A stretch of 64,000 bases of DNA, taken from Lederbergia graminis. GTDB lineage: Bacteria; Bacillota; Bacilli; Bacillales; Bacillaceae_C. The position numbers were made by a program, and so were the translations under genes. Every line of letters begins with the position of its first letter. Position 1 is the first letter of the stretch. Of the stretch, positions 25,202 through 33,835 are shown piece by piece. The DNA lies in NCBI RefSeq assembly GCF_042655485.1, contig NZ_JBHSMC010000001.1, forward strand, positions 744,001-808,000, in the 5' to 3' direction. The notes beneath the pieces are model-generated. The model was given only the letters and a program-made list of their open reading frames with translations, ran no database searches and was not told the DNA's origin.

Positions 25202-26869
25202 ATGAAGTTTGTAAAAAATGACCAAACTGCCGTTTTCGCCCTTGGCGGCTTAGGCGAAATTGGTAAGAACACCTATGGAGTTCAGTTTCAGGATGAAATA
25301 ATTTTAATTGACGCAGGCATTAAGTTTCCTGAAGATGAACTTTTAGGAATTGATTACGTCATACCTGATTATTCTTTTCTTGTTAAGAATGCCGAAAAAA
25401 TTAAAGGATTATTCATCACACATGGACATGAGGACCATATTGGTGGAATTCCGTACTTATTAAGAGAAGTAAATGTACCTATTTATGCTGGAAAATTAGC
25501 TATTGGACTTATTCGAAAAAAACTCGAAGAACATGGACTACTAAGACAAACTAAGTTTATAGAAATTAAAGAAGATGACATTATTAAATTCAGGAAAACT
25601 TCGGTCTCTTTCTTCCGAACTACTCATAGTATTCCTGACTCGTACGGGATAGTTGTTAAAACTCCTCCAGGTAATATTGTACATACTGGAGATTTTAAGT
25701 TTGATTTTACACCAGTAGGTGAACCTGCAAACTTAACAAAGATGGCTGAACTTGGGAAAGAAGGAGTTCTATGTCTTCTATCAGATAGTACAAATGCCGA
25801 AGTTCCACAATTTACGATGTCAGAAAGACGTGTTGGAGATAGTATTCACGATATTTTCCGCAAAGTGGATGGTAGAGTTATTTTCGCTACATTTGCATCC
25901 AATATTCATCGCTTGCAACAAGTAACAGAAGCAGCTGTTGCAAATGGAAGAAAGATTGCTGTATTTGGAAGAAGTATGGATGCTGCGATAGAAATTGGTC
26001 AAGAACTTGGTTATATTAAAGCGCCTAAGGATACATTTATTTCTGCGCAACAGCTAAATCGGCTCCCAGCAAATAAAGTTACAATTCTATGTACTGGAAG
26101 CCAAGGAGAACCAATGGCTGCACTATCTAGAATAGCAAATGGTTCTCATCGTCAAATACAAATTCAGCCTGGTGATACAGTCGTTTTCTCTTCTTCACCA
26201 ATTCCTGGAAATACGATAAGTGTAAACAGAACTATAAATCTATTGTATAGAGCAGGTGCTGATGTTATTGCAGGATCTCTAAACGATATTCATACATCAG
26301 GACATGGTGGTCAAGAAGAGCAAAAGCTTATGTTACGATTAATGAAACCAAAATTTTTCATGCCAATACATGGTGAATTCCGTATGCAGAAGATGCATGC
26401 TCAATTAGCGATAGATTGTGAAGTTCCAGAGGAAGATTGCTTTATTATGGATAATGGAGATGTATTAGCATTATCGGCAAACACTGCAGAAATAGCTGGA
26501 AAGATACCATCTGGTAATGTGTATATTGATGGAAGTGGAATTGGAGATATTGGTAATATCGTGCTTAGGGACCGCCGAATTTTATCTGAAGAAGGTTTGG
26601 TAATCGTTGTCGTAACAATAGATATGGAGAACAACCAAATACTTGCTGGTCCAGATATTATTTCACGTGGATTTGTTTATATGAGAGAATCTGGGGATTT
26701 AATTAATGAAGCACAAAAAATGATTTCCAAACACTTGAATAAAATCATGGAGCGAAAAACAACACAATGGTCAGAGATTAAAAATGAAATAACGGATACA
26801 ATCTCCCCATTCTTATATGAAAAGACAAAAAGAAGACCAATGATTTTACCAATCATTATGGAAATTTAA
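25202..26869 (+). CDS. rnjA: Ribonuclease J1
   Basis: Metallo-beta-lactamase/beta-CASP ribonuclease with endo- and 5'-to-3' exonuclease activity, central to mRNA decay and 16S rRNA maturation. 555 aa, as in B. subtilis. Zinc ligands are H74, H76, D78, H79 in THGHEDH; other motifs are HTGDFKFD, the beta-CASP CTGSQGEP and the later HTSGHGG, with a C-terminal dimerisation domain. The ATG at 25202 follows AGGAG in the rpoY tail; the longer open frame from 25136 is inside rpoY. Confidence 0.97.
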   Translation: MKFVKNDQTAVFALGGLGEIGKNTYGVQFQDEIILIDAGIKFPEDELLGIDYVIPDYSFLVKNAEKIKGLFITHGHEDHIGGIPYLLREVNVPIYAGKLAIGLIRKKLEEHGLLRQTKFIEIKEDDIIKFRKTSVSFFRTTHSIPDSYGIVVKTPPGNIVHTGDFKFDFTPVGEPANLTKMAELGKEGVLCLLSDSTNAEVPQFTMSERRVGDSIHDIFRKVDGRVIFATFASNIHRLQQVTEAAVANGRKIAVFGRSMDAAIEIGQELGYIKAPKDTFISAQQLNRLPANKVTILCTGSQGEPMAALSRIANGSHRQIQIQPGDTVVFSSSPIPGNTISVNRTINLLYRAGADVIAGSLNDIHTSGHGGQEEQKLMLRLMKPKFFMPIHGEFRMQKMHAQLAIDCEVPEEDCFIMDNGDVLALSANTAEIAGKIPSGNVYIDGSGIGDIGNIVLRDRRILSEEGLVIVVVTIDMENNQILAGPDIISRGFVYMRESGDLINEAQKMISKHLNKIMERKTTQWSEIKNEITDTISPFLYEKTKRRPMILPIIMEI

Positions 26870-27187
26870 AACATACTAAAAAAGGCAGTTAATCATCTGC
26901 CTAACTTGTAATTATTGATTTCTAGGACATGCTAGGGTACTAAGTTCATAACTAAATGGCATTAGGTGCCCTGCTACACCCTATAATCAGCAATAAAGGT
27001 ATAATTCTATTTTTACATGGAATTATACCTTTTTTATTAAAGTATTTATTTGATTTTATTCCATTATCCTGTACTCACTTAGTATGTATGTCTGGCTCTC
27101 TACTTCACTATTCGAAAAAGCAAATGTCAACATAGAATTATCTATAAGTCAGACATGCGATTACAGTAATAGTAACCCTTTATTAAA
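26870..27187. other. Structured region after rnjA
   Basis: This 318-bp gap has three successive potential hairpins: AGGCAG/CTGCCT (26883-26902), an imperfect 10-bp stem AGGGTACTAA (26934-26943) with TTAGGTGCCCT (26962-26972), and a true terminator (26997-27036). The rest, 27037-27187, is A+T-rich with nothing recognised. Confidence 0.5.
26995..27036 (+). terminator. Terminator of rpoY-rnjA
   Basis: AGGTATAATTC and GAATTATACCT perfect arms with a 12-nt loop and a following TTTTTT run. Confidence 0.88.
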
Positions 27188-27847
27188 TTAATTCATTAAT
27201 TTTGTTTCGAAACGATTTATATCCGAATCAGCGCCAATTACGATTAGAATATCTTCTAATAACAATGGGTCGGCAGCAGCCGGTGAAACAATTATTTCTC
27301 TCTTCCTTTTAATAGCTACGATATTAAGGCCGTACTTCGCTCTCACGTCTAGTTCTATTAATGATTTTCCAGCAAGCTTTTCATTTACTTTTATTTCAAC
27401 AATACTATACTCATCAGAAAGCTCTAGATAATCCAGTACATTATTAGACACAATATAATGCGCAATTCTCCTACCCATATCACGTTCTGGATGAACTACA
27501 TGGTCTGCACCGATTTTACGTAACACTTTCTCATGGTAATCATTTTGTGCTTTTACCGTAATATGCTTTACACCAATTTCTTTTAACATAAGTGTTGTCA
27601 AAATACTTGATTGAATGTCCTCACCGATTGCAACGATTACATGATCAAAATTTCGCAAGCCTAAATTCTTCAACACATTTTCATCTGTAGTATCAGCAAT
27701 AACTGCATGAGTAGCAATAGAAGCGAATTCGTTTACTCTTTCCTCATCTACATCCATTGCTAAAACTTCCATACCTTGTTCTAATAATTCTCGACAAATA
27801 CTTCCTCCAAAACGGCCAAGCCCAATAACTGCAAATTGTTTATTCAT
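27188..27847 (-). CDS. ktrC: K+ uptake regulatory subunit KtrC (RCK domain)
   Basis: 219-aa cytosolic gating ring subunit of a Ktr potassium channel. N-terminal Rossmann fold with GLGRFGGS and the acidic MDVDEERV ligand region, and C-terminal RCK_C domain. In this family the N domain binds ATP/ADP and the C domain binds c-di-AMP. Start at 27847 is fixed by GGAGG. Its location beside rnjA matches B. subtilis ktrC (ykqB); its membrane partner ktrD is at 56122-57471. Confidence 0.93.
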   Translation of the reverse strand: MNKQFAVIGLGRFGGSICRELLEQGMEVLAMDVDEERVNEFASIATHAVIADTTDENVLKNLGLRNFDHVIVAIGEDIQSSILTTLMLKEIGVKHITVKAQNDYHEKVLRKIGADHVVHPERDMGRRIAHYIVSNNVLDYLELSDEYSIVEIKVNEKLAGKSLIELDVRAKYGLNIVAIKRKREIIVSPAAADPLLLEDILIVIGADSDINRFETKLMN

Positions 27848-27888
27848 TAGTACCTCCAATTAAGCTCCTATTCCTATAAAACGAACTA

Positions 27889-28524
27889 TTATTTCTCAAC
27901 CAAATGATTCTTAAATGCGTAAATAGCAGCTTGTGTCCTATCTTGTATTTCTAATTTACTCAATATATTACTAACATGGGTTTTCACCGTTTTCAATCCA
28001 ATAAATAATTCTTCTGCAATTTCTTGATTTGTCTTCCCCTCGGCAATTAGCAATAATATTTCAAATTCACGATTGGTAAGTTGATCATGTAAAATTGGTG
28101 TTTGCCTTTTTCTCATACCCTCCATCATTTTCCCCGTAACTTCAGGTTCTAAGACAGATTGACCTTTATATGTAGTGCGAATTGCTTCAGCAATTTCATC
28201 CGCAGTAGATGTTTTTAATATATAGCTTGTTGCCCCTGCCTCTAAGGCCGGATAGACTTTATCATCATCTAAAAAACTAGTAACAATAATTATTTTAGCT
28301 GTAGGCCATTGTTCAATAATTTTTTTTGTTGCCTCAATACCGTCCATTTGATCCATCACTAGGTCCATTAAAATAATGTCTGGGCGTAATGAGAGTGCTA
28401 GTTCAACTCCTTTTGCCCCATTTTCTGCTTCACCAACAACTTCAATATCTGGTTGAATTGACAAGTAGGCTGATACGCCAATGCGCACCATCTCATGATC
28501 ATCTACTAATAGTACCTTTATCAT
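27889..28524 (-). CDS. liaR: Response regulator LiaR (NarL/LuxR type)
   Basis: 211 aa, as in B. subtilis. Receiver domain with DDHE acidic pair and phosphoacceptor in DIILMDLVMD, then a GerE/LuxR helix-turn-helix (LTNREFEILLLIAEGKTNQEIAEELFIGLKTVKTHVSNIL). Activated by LiaS on cell-envelope stress, it drives the lia operon. The ATG at 28524 follows AAAAGGA and lies 1 nt after the liaS stop; an ATG three codons earlier overlaps liaS but is too near the ribosome binding site. Confidence 0.93.
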   Translation of the reverse strand: MIKVLLVDDHEMVRIGVSAYLSIQPDIEVVGEAENGAKGVELALSLRPDIILMDLVMDQMDGIEATKKIIEQWPTAKIIIVTSFLDDDKVYPALEAGATSYILKTSTADEIAEAIRTTYKGQSVLEPEVTGKMMEGMRKRQTPILHDQLTNREFEILLLIAEGKTNQEIAEELFIGLKTVKTHVSNILSKLEIQDRTQAAIYAFKNHLVEK

Positions 28525-28525
28525 T

Positions 28526-29566
28526 TCACTCATCCTTTTGTATTATTATCGGTACTTTTACTTCAATATTGGTCCCACTTCCAGGGATAGATATTATCTT
28601 TACACTCCCCCCAATTTCCGATGCTCTTTCTTTAATATTATTAATACCATATGAACCTTTATTAATGTTATCCACATCAAAGCCTTTCCCATTATCCATT
28701 ATTTTCAGGAAAACAACTTGATTAATTTGTTTTAAAGTAACTTCTAAGGAAGTCGCTTTGGCGTGTCGTAATGTATTAGAGACTGCCTCTTGTACAATAC
28801 GGAATAAATGATCCTCTACGCCTTTATCTAAGGAAACATCCTGTATATGCCAAAAAACTTCTAATGGAAGTTTAGATGTTAATTCGGATAGCAACTCTTC
28901 CATTCCACTTTTAAGTGATTTTCCTTCTAATTGGATAGGACGTAAATGGAGTAGTAATGCTCTCATTTCTGTTTGTGCATCATTGACAATACCTTCTACT
29001 AGTTTTTGTTGCTTTTTCATTGTTTCACTATGCTGATCTGGATTTTGATTTATCGCAGATAAAAGCATTGTTGCGGCAAATAATTGTTGACTTACAGAAT
29101 CATGTAATTCACGTGCTAATCGATTTCTTTCCTTTGTAATCAGTTCTTCCTTTAATTGATTATTCCATTCCACACGCTCTGTTGCTAACTTTTGATGCAC
29201 TTTTGCTTGCTCCTTAAAACGAGTGGAAATTGCATTAATACGCTCCCAAACAACATAAAAATCATCACTTTGTTTCCATCCTGCAGGCTTTAAATCATAA
29301 TTCCCCTTTTCAATTTCAAGCAAGCTTTCTGCAATAGCGTTTCTTTTCTGTACAATAAGCATTCCAATTATCCATCCTGTAACTGCGCCAAATAAAATAC
29401 AAGTAAGTATAATTACCAGGCCTGTCGGAATTAAAAAAACCTTTCGTTGAAATAAAACTTCCGTCCAATTAGCATCAATAAGATAAATTAATGATCCACC
29501 AACAAAGATTGAAGCAATAAACATGGCTGAAGCGAAATAAAGAGAGAAAGTGGCTTGGATTCTCAT
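28526..29566 (-). CDS. liaS: Sensor histidine kinase LiaS
   Basis: 346 aa. Two N-terminal transmembrane helices (about 8-32 and 43-70) with a very short extracellular loop, a HAMP-like linker, a HisKA_3 dimerisation domain with the phosphoacceptor histidine in RELHDSVSQQL, and a HATPase domain (EAVSNTLRHAKA, DNGKGFD). It is an intramembrane-sensing kinase for lipid-II-cycle antibiotics such as bacitracin. It overlaps liaF by 4 nt (ATGA). Confidence 0.94.
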   Translation of the reverse strand: MRIQATFSLYFASAMFIASIFVGGSLIYLIDANWTEVLFQRKVFLIPTGLVIILTCILFGAVTGWIIGMLIVQKRNAIAESLLEIEKGNYDLKPAGWKQSDDFYVVWERINAISTRFKEQAKVHQKLATERVEWNNQLKEELITKERNRLARELHDSVSQQLFAATMLLSAINQNPDQHSETMKKQQKLVEGIVNDAQTEMRALLLHLRPIQLEGKSLKSGMEELLSELTSKLPLEVFWHIQDVSLDKGVEDHLFRIVQEAVSNTLRHAKATSLEVTLKQINQVVFLKIMDNGKGFDVDNINKGSYGINNIKERASEIGGSVKIISIPGSGTNIEVKVPIIIQKDE

Positions 29567-30294
29567 ATTCGCCTCACCTCAAGATTTCCAACCACAATGT
29601 TAGTAATAATTTTTATAGTTCGAATGGAAGATTCGTCCTGGTTCGGATGATAAATGACATTACTATTAAATAATTCTGTTTCTTCCTCTTCAAATACTTT
29701 TAATTTTCCACTAACAGTCGAGTGATTTATGATAACTGCAGCATCGAAAGGAATAAGTAATTGTATATTTCCTACCAGCCCTCGTATTACTACAGTACTT
29801 TCACCTTTTGGAAGCATTGTCATTCCTAAATCCACTACTGTATCTCCGAAACCACATTGAATATTTATATCGTCCCATTCATAAATTTCATTTACTATCC
29901 GTTGGTTGCCAGCAAAGAAATTTCTAATAAAAGGTTGTTTCTTCTTAAAATGTGTCGTTTTTTGACCCGGTTCAATTGTGTTAACCGTAATGGTATTCAC
30001 TTGCTTCTTCGATTTAGAGTATTCGTTTAACCCATAGATAACTACAACAATAATAAATAATTTCAAAAATGTAGAAGATAAAATAGGAATTGCTAATAAT
30101 GAATAACCGGCAATTAATAGTAGTGTTCGTTTATTATCACGTAAATCCTTTTCATTTTTCACATGATACAGTATGAAAATGCCTATTAAAAGGGGGATGA
30201 GTAGCCACCATTGAAAAAGAATTTCTAATCCCATTCCAATTGCAAATATTAATATGGTCCATCCGATAATACTAGTTTTACTCATATTCTTCAT
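29563..30294 (-). CDS. liaF: LiaF, negative regulator of LiaRS
   Basis: 243 aa. Four hydrophobic helices in the first 100 residues and a C-terminal LiaF/DUF2154 beta-rich domain (GFGDTVVDLGMTMLPKGESTVVIRGLVGNIQLLIPFDAAVIINHS). In the family it holds LiaS inactive without stress. GGGGGA precedes the ATG. It is coupled to liaS by overlap and separated from liaH by an internal terminator. The B. subtilis gene liaG is absent here. Confidence 0.92.
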   Translation of the reverse strand: MKNMSKTSIIGWTILIFAIGMGLEILFQWWLLIPLLIGIFILYHVKNEKDLRDNKRTLLLIAGYSLLAIPILSSTFLKLFIIVVVIYGLNEYSKSKKQVNTITVNTIEPGQKTTHFKKKQPFIRNFFAGNQRIVNEIYEWDDINIQCGFGDTVVDLGMTMLPKGESTVVIRGLVGNIQLLIPFDAAVIINHSTVSGKLKVFEEEETELFNSNVIYHPNQDESSIRTIKIITNIVVGNLEVRRI

Positions 30295-30346
30295 GATTCT
30301 GGTTCCCCCTTTCTTGTTAGTAACTGTTCAAAATGAAATAGACGAA

Positions 30347-30374
30347 AAAGGCGCATGTTTAACGCCTTTTCTTC
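30347..30374 (-). terminator. Intra-operon terminator between liaH and liaF
   Basis: AAAAGGCG and CGCCTTTT arms around a 9-nt loop, followed by T's on the minus strand. It probably reduces expression of liaFSR relative to the induced liaIH pair, as the terminator after liaH does in B. subtilis. Confidence 0.7.
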
Positions 30375-30377
30375 TTG

Positions 30378-31034
30378 TTATTGTACCACGTTTTCATCCA
30401 AACTGTTTTGTTTTTCAACCTTATTCATCTCTTTTGCAAGTTGCTGAATTTTTGCATCGAAGATAGAGATATCATATTCCTCATCTATATTTGTTTCTTT
30501 TTTCTTCATTTCAGATTCAACATTTTCAAAGTTTTTAGCAGCATTTCCAAACTCAGACTCGTCTAATAAGTTATTCATCTTCTCTTTCATTTCAAGAAGA
30601 TTTTGTTTTCCCATTAGTTCTAGACGTTTATAATGCATATCCTTTACTTTCATTTTCATTTCTTCATACTTTTCTTCCAATTGTGCAAGCTGTTCTAAGG
30701 AATTCTCATATGACTTTTGTAATTTTTCTGCTTGCTGTTCCGCTTGTACTTGGAAACGTAATGCTACCTCCGCTAAATCATCTTCTCCAGCCTGAATAGC
30801 AATATTAGCTTGTTCTTTACGCTTGTTCGCCAATGATTCCGCTAATTTCCATTCCTTATGGAATTCATTTCTCAATAAACGCTGTCTTTCCACTAATTTT
30901 GCTGCTTTTTCAACTTCTGCTTCACTATCACGTACATATTTATTTAATTGATTGATTGGGTTTTGTGGTTCATTTTTCATGTCGTTAAAATCTTCTAAGA
31001 TTGATTTTTTTATTTTTTCAAAGATGTTTGTCAT
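30378..31034 (-). CDS. liaH: PspA/IM30 family protein LiaH
   Basis: 218-aa phage-shock-type protein, almost entirely coiled-coil after an N-terminal amphipathic segment (MTNIFEKIKKSILEDFNDMKNEPQNPINQLNKYVRD). Oligomeric PspA/LiaH proteins coat and stabilise damaged membrane. Clear GGAGAG ribosome binding site. It is 14 nt downstream of liaI, the membrane protein that recruits LiaH. Confidence 0.93.
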   Translation of the reverse strand: MTNIFEKIKKSILEDFNDMKNEPQNPINQLNKYVRDSEAEVEKAAKLVERQRLLRNEFHKEWKLAESLANKRKEQANIAIQAGEDDLAEVALRFQVQAEQQAEKLQKSYENSLEQLAQLEEKYEEMKMKVKDMHYKRLELMGKQNLLEMKEKMNNLLDESEFGNAAKNFENVESEMKKKETNIDEEYDISIFDAKIQQLAKEMNKVEKQNSLDENVVQ

Positions 31035-31048
31035 TATAATCTCTCCTT

Positions 31049-31393
31049 TTATTTAAGCCCTTGTAGTTTTTTCCATTCTTTATCAAATCCTGCAAACGGA
31101 TCTTCTTGTTTTGATGACATTTCATCGCTCTTCCAGTGTTTATATCCAGTGTAAAGAATGTATACTGCAGCGATACCTGCTAATGCTGGCAGATTTGCTA
31201 ACAATCCTGAAAAACCAATTAATCCGAGGATTGCCCAACAAACTTTTGCTCCTGTAGAATTTGTTGCTGTAAACTTCTTAAGTGAGTAATAGACAATTAA
31301 TGCACTTATTGCCATCCCTATCATTGGTCCAATACTTGATAGTGCGATAATTGCTAAAACTATAGCTGCTGTGATCAATAAGAATTGTTTCAT
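31049..31393 (-). CDS. liaI: LiaI-like membrane anchor
   Basis: 114-115 aa, with three or four hydrophobic helices and a polar C-terminal tail (QEDPFAGFDKEWKKLQGLK). By position as first gene of the operon and topology it is LiaI, the membrane anchor for LiaH. AAGGAGG is 7 nt before the ATG at 31393; the TTG just upstream is less well spaced. Confidence 0.82.
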   Translation of the reverse strand: MKQFLLITAAIVLAIIALSSIGPMIGMAISALIVYYSLKKFTATNSTGAKVCWAILGLIGFSGLLANLPALAGIAAVYILYTGYKHWKSDEMSSKQEDPFAGFDKEWKKLQGLK

Positions 31394-31475
31394 CAAGTTT
31401 CCTCCTTCCGTTCCTTATATCTATACTTTAAAGAAATTTAGTGATTTGCTTAACCAGCCCTAGCTGGATTTTCAT

Positions 31476-31489
31476 CTAAGACCTAAGAC
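31476..31489. promoter_or_regulatory. Tandem heptamer upstream of liaI
   Basis: GTCTTAG occurs twice head to tail on the minus strand about 85 bp upstream of liaI. The position fits a LiaR target site, but the assignment rests on position only. Confidence 0.3.
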
Positions 31490-31535
31490 CGATTTGAAAA
31501 TAAAAAAACGACAATTTTTGCCGAAAATATTTCTA

Positions 31536-31587
31536 AAGAAAAAAAGCCAAACTATCTTGATTAATAAATCAAGCAATAGTTTGGCTT
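31536..31587 (-). terminator. Terminator after cvfB (repeated hairpin)
   Basis: AAGCCAAACTAT and ATAGTTTGGCTT outer arms plus an inner CTTGATT/AATCAAG stem. On the minus strand it ends in TTTTTTT. It is nearly the same sequence as the hairpin at 11032-11082. Confidence 0.88.
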
Positions 31588-31601
31588 CCCAATCTCTTCG
31601 T

Positions 31602-32474
31602 TTATTTATTCTTTAAATGTGTCCAGCCGTCCTCTTGTGTAATTTTGCCTTCCTTCATTAGTCTACCGAGGGCGCGTTTAAATGCTGCTTTACGCATATT
31701 AAATCGTTTATTGATTTCTTCAGGCAAGCTCTTATCCCAATAAGGCATAGAACCTCCCCTACTTTGTAAATAATCATATATAGTATTTGCATCGTCATCC
31801 ATTTGTTCATGCGTTCTTGGTAACAAGCTAATATTAATTGATCCATCGACTTTCACGTCAATGATTCTTCCACTTACTTTTTCGCCTAAGCGCGGTTCCC
31901 TTTTCCGCTCAGAAGAATGGATAAAACCTAAGTAGCCTTCTTCAGTTATTAAAAATGACCCTTCAAGAAGCAGACGATAAATATGACCAGAAACATTTTT
32001 GTTAAATGCACTACGATCAGCTGGTTTTGAAATAGACCGCATCACATTCTCTGTACCTAACTTACCAAACAGGCGATTTTTATTATCAACCTTTAAGGAA
32101 CAATATAACTTATCTCCCTTTTCTGGCCACAATTCAAACAAGGCTGGTAAATCATCCATCGAAACTAAAATATCTTTCTTCAAGCCAATATCTACAAATA
32201 CACCTAGTTTTTTATTTACTTCCACCACTTCTACCCAATCATACAGATCTATTTGAACAGATGGAATTGTTAATGTTGCTGCAAGTCTTCCTTCATGATC
32301 TTGAAAAATAAATACATCTAATTCTTCATCTAATGTTATTTCATCATTTACTTCCGAACGATGCAGCAATATATCTTCTTCTCCATTAGATAAGAAGAAA
32401 CCAAATGGCACCTCACGAACAACTCGTAGTCTCTTAACTTTACCTGGTTCCATAACTATTTTCCCTACTTTCAC
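31602..32474 (-). CDS. cvfB: S1-like RNA-binding regulator (CvfB/YitL type)
   Basis: 290 aa of tandem S1-like OB folds (about residues 1-65, 70-140 and 150-215; VEVNKKLGVFVDIGL is a typical S1 core) and a C-terminal winged-helix segment (FNMRKAAFKRALGRLMKEGKI). Proteins of this family (conserved virulence factor B) bind RNA and influence gene expression. It sits as a single gene with its own terminator, upstream of the lia operon. Confidence 0.87.
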   Translation of the reverse strand: MKVGKIVMEPGKVKRLRVVREVPFGFFLSNGEEDILLHRSEVNDEITLDEELDVFIFQDHEGRLAATLTIPSVQIDLYDWVEVVEVNKKLGVFVDIGLKKDILVSMDDLPALFELWPEKGDKLYCSLKVDNKNRLFGKLGTENVMRSISKPADRSAFNKNVSGHIYRLLLEGSFLITEEGYLGFIHSSERKREPRLGEKVSGRIIDVKVDGSINISLLPRTHEQMDDDANTIYDYLQSRGGSMPYWDKSLPEEINKRFNMRKAAFKRALGRLMKEGKITQEDGWTHLKNK

Positions 32475-32543
32475 TTCACATACTTAATATTTACTTATAT
32501 CATGTCACAAGAATTTACTATCATTCAACTAGGAGGCATGCTG

Positions 32544-33701
32544 CTAGTTATGTTGTGTTAACACTTTTGATTGCTGTTTTCTTTCTTTTAAAAACATAAA
32601 TAAAACAATTGATGTGCCTATTAATGCTGATATTGAACCTAATTTATAAATTAAGCCCCCACCGTAATATTGCATTAAATATCCTCCAGCAGAACTTCCA
32701 ATAATGGAAGCTATTCCTGTAAATGTAGCAAAATAACCAGTCTGACCTGTTGCCAGCATTTCAGGTGGGATGATTGAGGCTATGTATTGTAACGTAGCTA
32801 CCATAAAAATAGCAAATGTGACACTATGCATCGCCTGTGTTATGACTAATAAAAAAGGTTCTGTAATAAACCCATATAAAAGCCAACGAATGGAATAAAA
32901 GAAGCCTGCAATACTTATTAAAGCTAATAAGGGTAATTTCCGCATTAAAAGATACATAATTGCAATTACAGGTACTTCACTTAATGCTGAAAAGGTCCAT
33001 GCCAGCCCAACTTGACCCTCAGTTGCTCCAAGTGATTTCATATATAAAGCTAGCATACTGTCATTCATTCTATGAGGAATTGCAATAAACAATACTGCTA
33101 TTAATATTCCTACATATTTAGGATTCTTAAAAGCTTTCTTGAACCCTTCAGCAGTTACTGGTTTTCTAGCTGCTTTAGAATCTGATAAGGATAAAGCAAG
33201 AATAAAAGAAATAATGATTATTATTATGTATATTACCCATAAATATTGAACCCCAATCTTCCCTATAATAAAACCTATTGCTAAGGACGATGAGGCAAAT
33301 CCCAAGGAACCCCATATTCTAATCGATCCGTAGTTTCCACCATTTTCTCTAGAGATATTTGTAGCAAGACTATCCATTAGTGGTTGTATAGGAGCCATAA
33401 AAAATTGAAATAATAGCATTGAAACTATTAGTAAGATCATAGTGGAACTAAAGAAAACTGACATCCCTAATAATAATGATGCTACTAAAAGAAGTAATAT
33501 TATTTTCTTCACTGTTTGATATTTATCTGAAATGATTCCCCAAAGTGGTTGTGAAAAAATAGCAATTATTGGTGCCGAAGCAATTACTACTCCTATTTCA
33601 GCAGGTGTTAATCCTTTATAACCAAATAATAAAGGCAAAAACACATTCACAATTGTCATCGACCAATAAAAAACAAAATAGAAAACCGATAACTTTATCA
33701 A
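32544..33701 (-). CDS. MFS transporter, 12 TM, sugar/aromatic-acid-permease-like
   Basis: 385 aa with twelve hydrophobic helices and MFS loop motifs (GIISDKYQTVKK between helices 2 and 3). The style resembles the MFS_1-like group that includes HcaT/YwbF and nucleoside permeases. Substrate unknown. AGGAG lies directly against the upstream ATG but 9 nt before the TTG at 33701, so the TTG is preferred. It has a strong bidirectional terminator downstream of the neighbouring ABC genes but none visible at its own 3' end. Confidence 0.8.
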   Translation of the reverse strand: MIKLSVFYFVFYWSMTIVNVFLPLLFGYKGLTPAEIGVVIASAPIIAIFSQPLWGIISDKYQTVKKIILLLLVASLLLGMSVFFSSTMILLIVSMLLFQFFMAPIQPLMDSLATNISRENGGNYGSIRIWGSLGFASSSLAIGFIIGKIGVQYLWVIYIIIIIISFILALSLSDSKAARKPVTAEGFKKAFKNPKYVGILIAVLFIAIPHRMNDSMLALYMKSLGATEGQVGLAWTFSALSEVPVIAIMYLLMRKLPLLALISIAGFFYSIRWLLYGFITEPFLLVITQAMHSVTFAIFMVATLQYIASIIPPEMLATGQTGYFATFTGIASIIGSSAGGYLMQYYGGGLIYKLGSISALIGTSIVLFMFLKERKQQSKVLTQHN

Positions 33702-33795
33702 AATAAGCATCTCCTAAAAACTAATAAAGTACCTTGTACATTCTATCACGTAAAAACAGCAGAGTGAACAAATAGTTTCATAATATTTAATAAAC

Positions 33796-33831
33796 AAAAA
33801 AGGCTGTGCAATGAATTGCACAGCCTTTTTT
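33796..33831. terminator. Perfect palindromic terminator after ABC exporter genes
   Basis: AAAAAAGGCTGTGCAA and its exact complement around a 4-nt loop; symmetric A- and T-runs. It serves the ABC operon on the minus strand. Confidence 0.92.
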
Positions 33832-33835
33832 AAGT

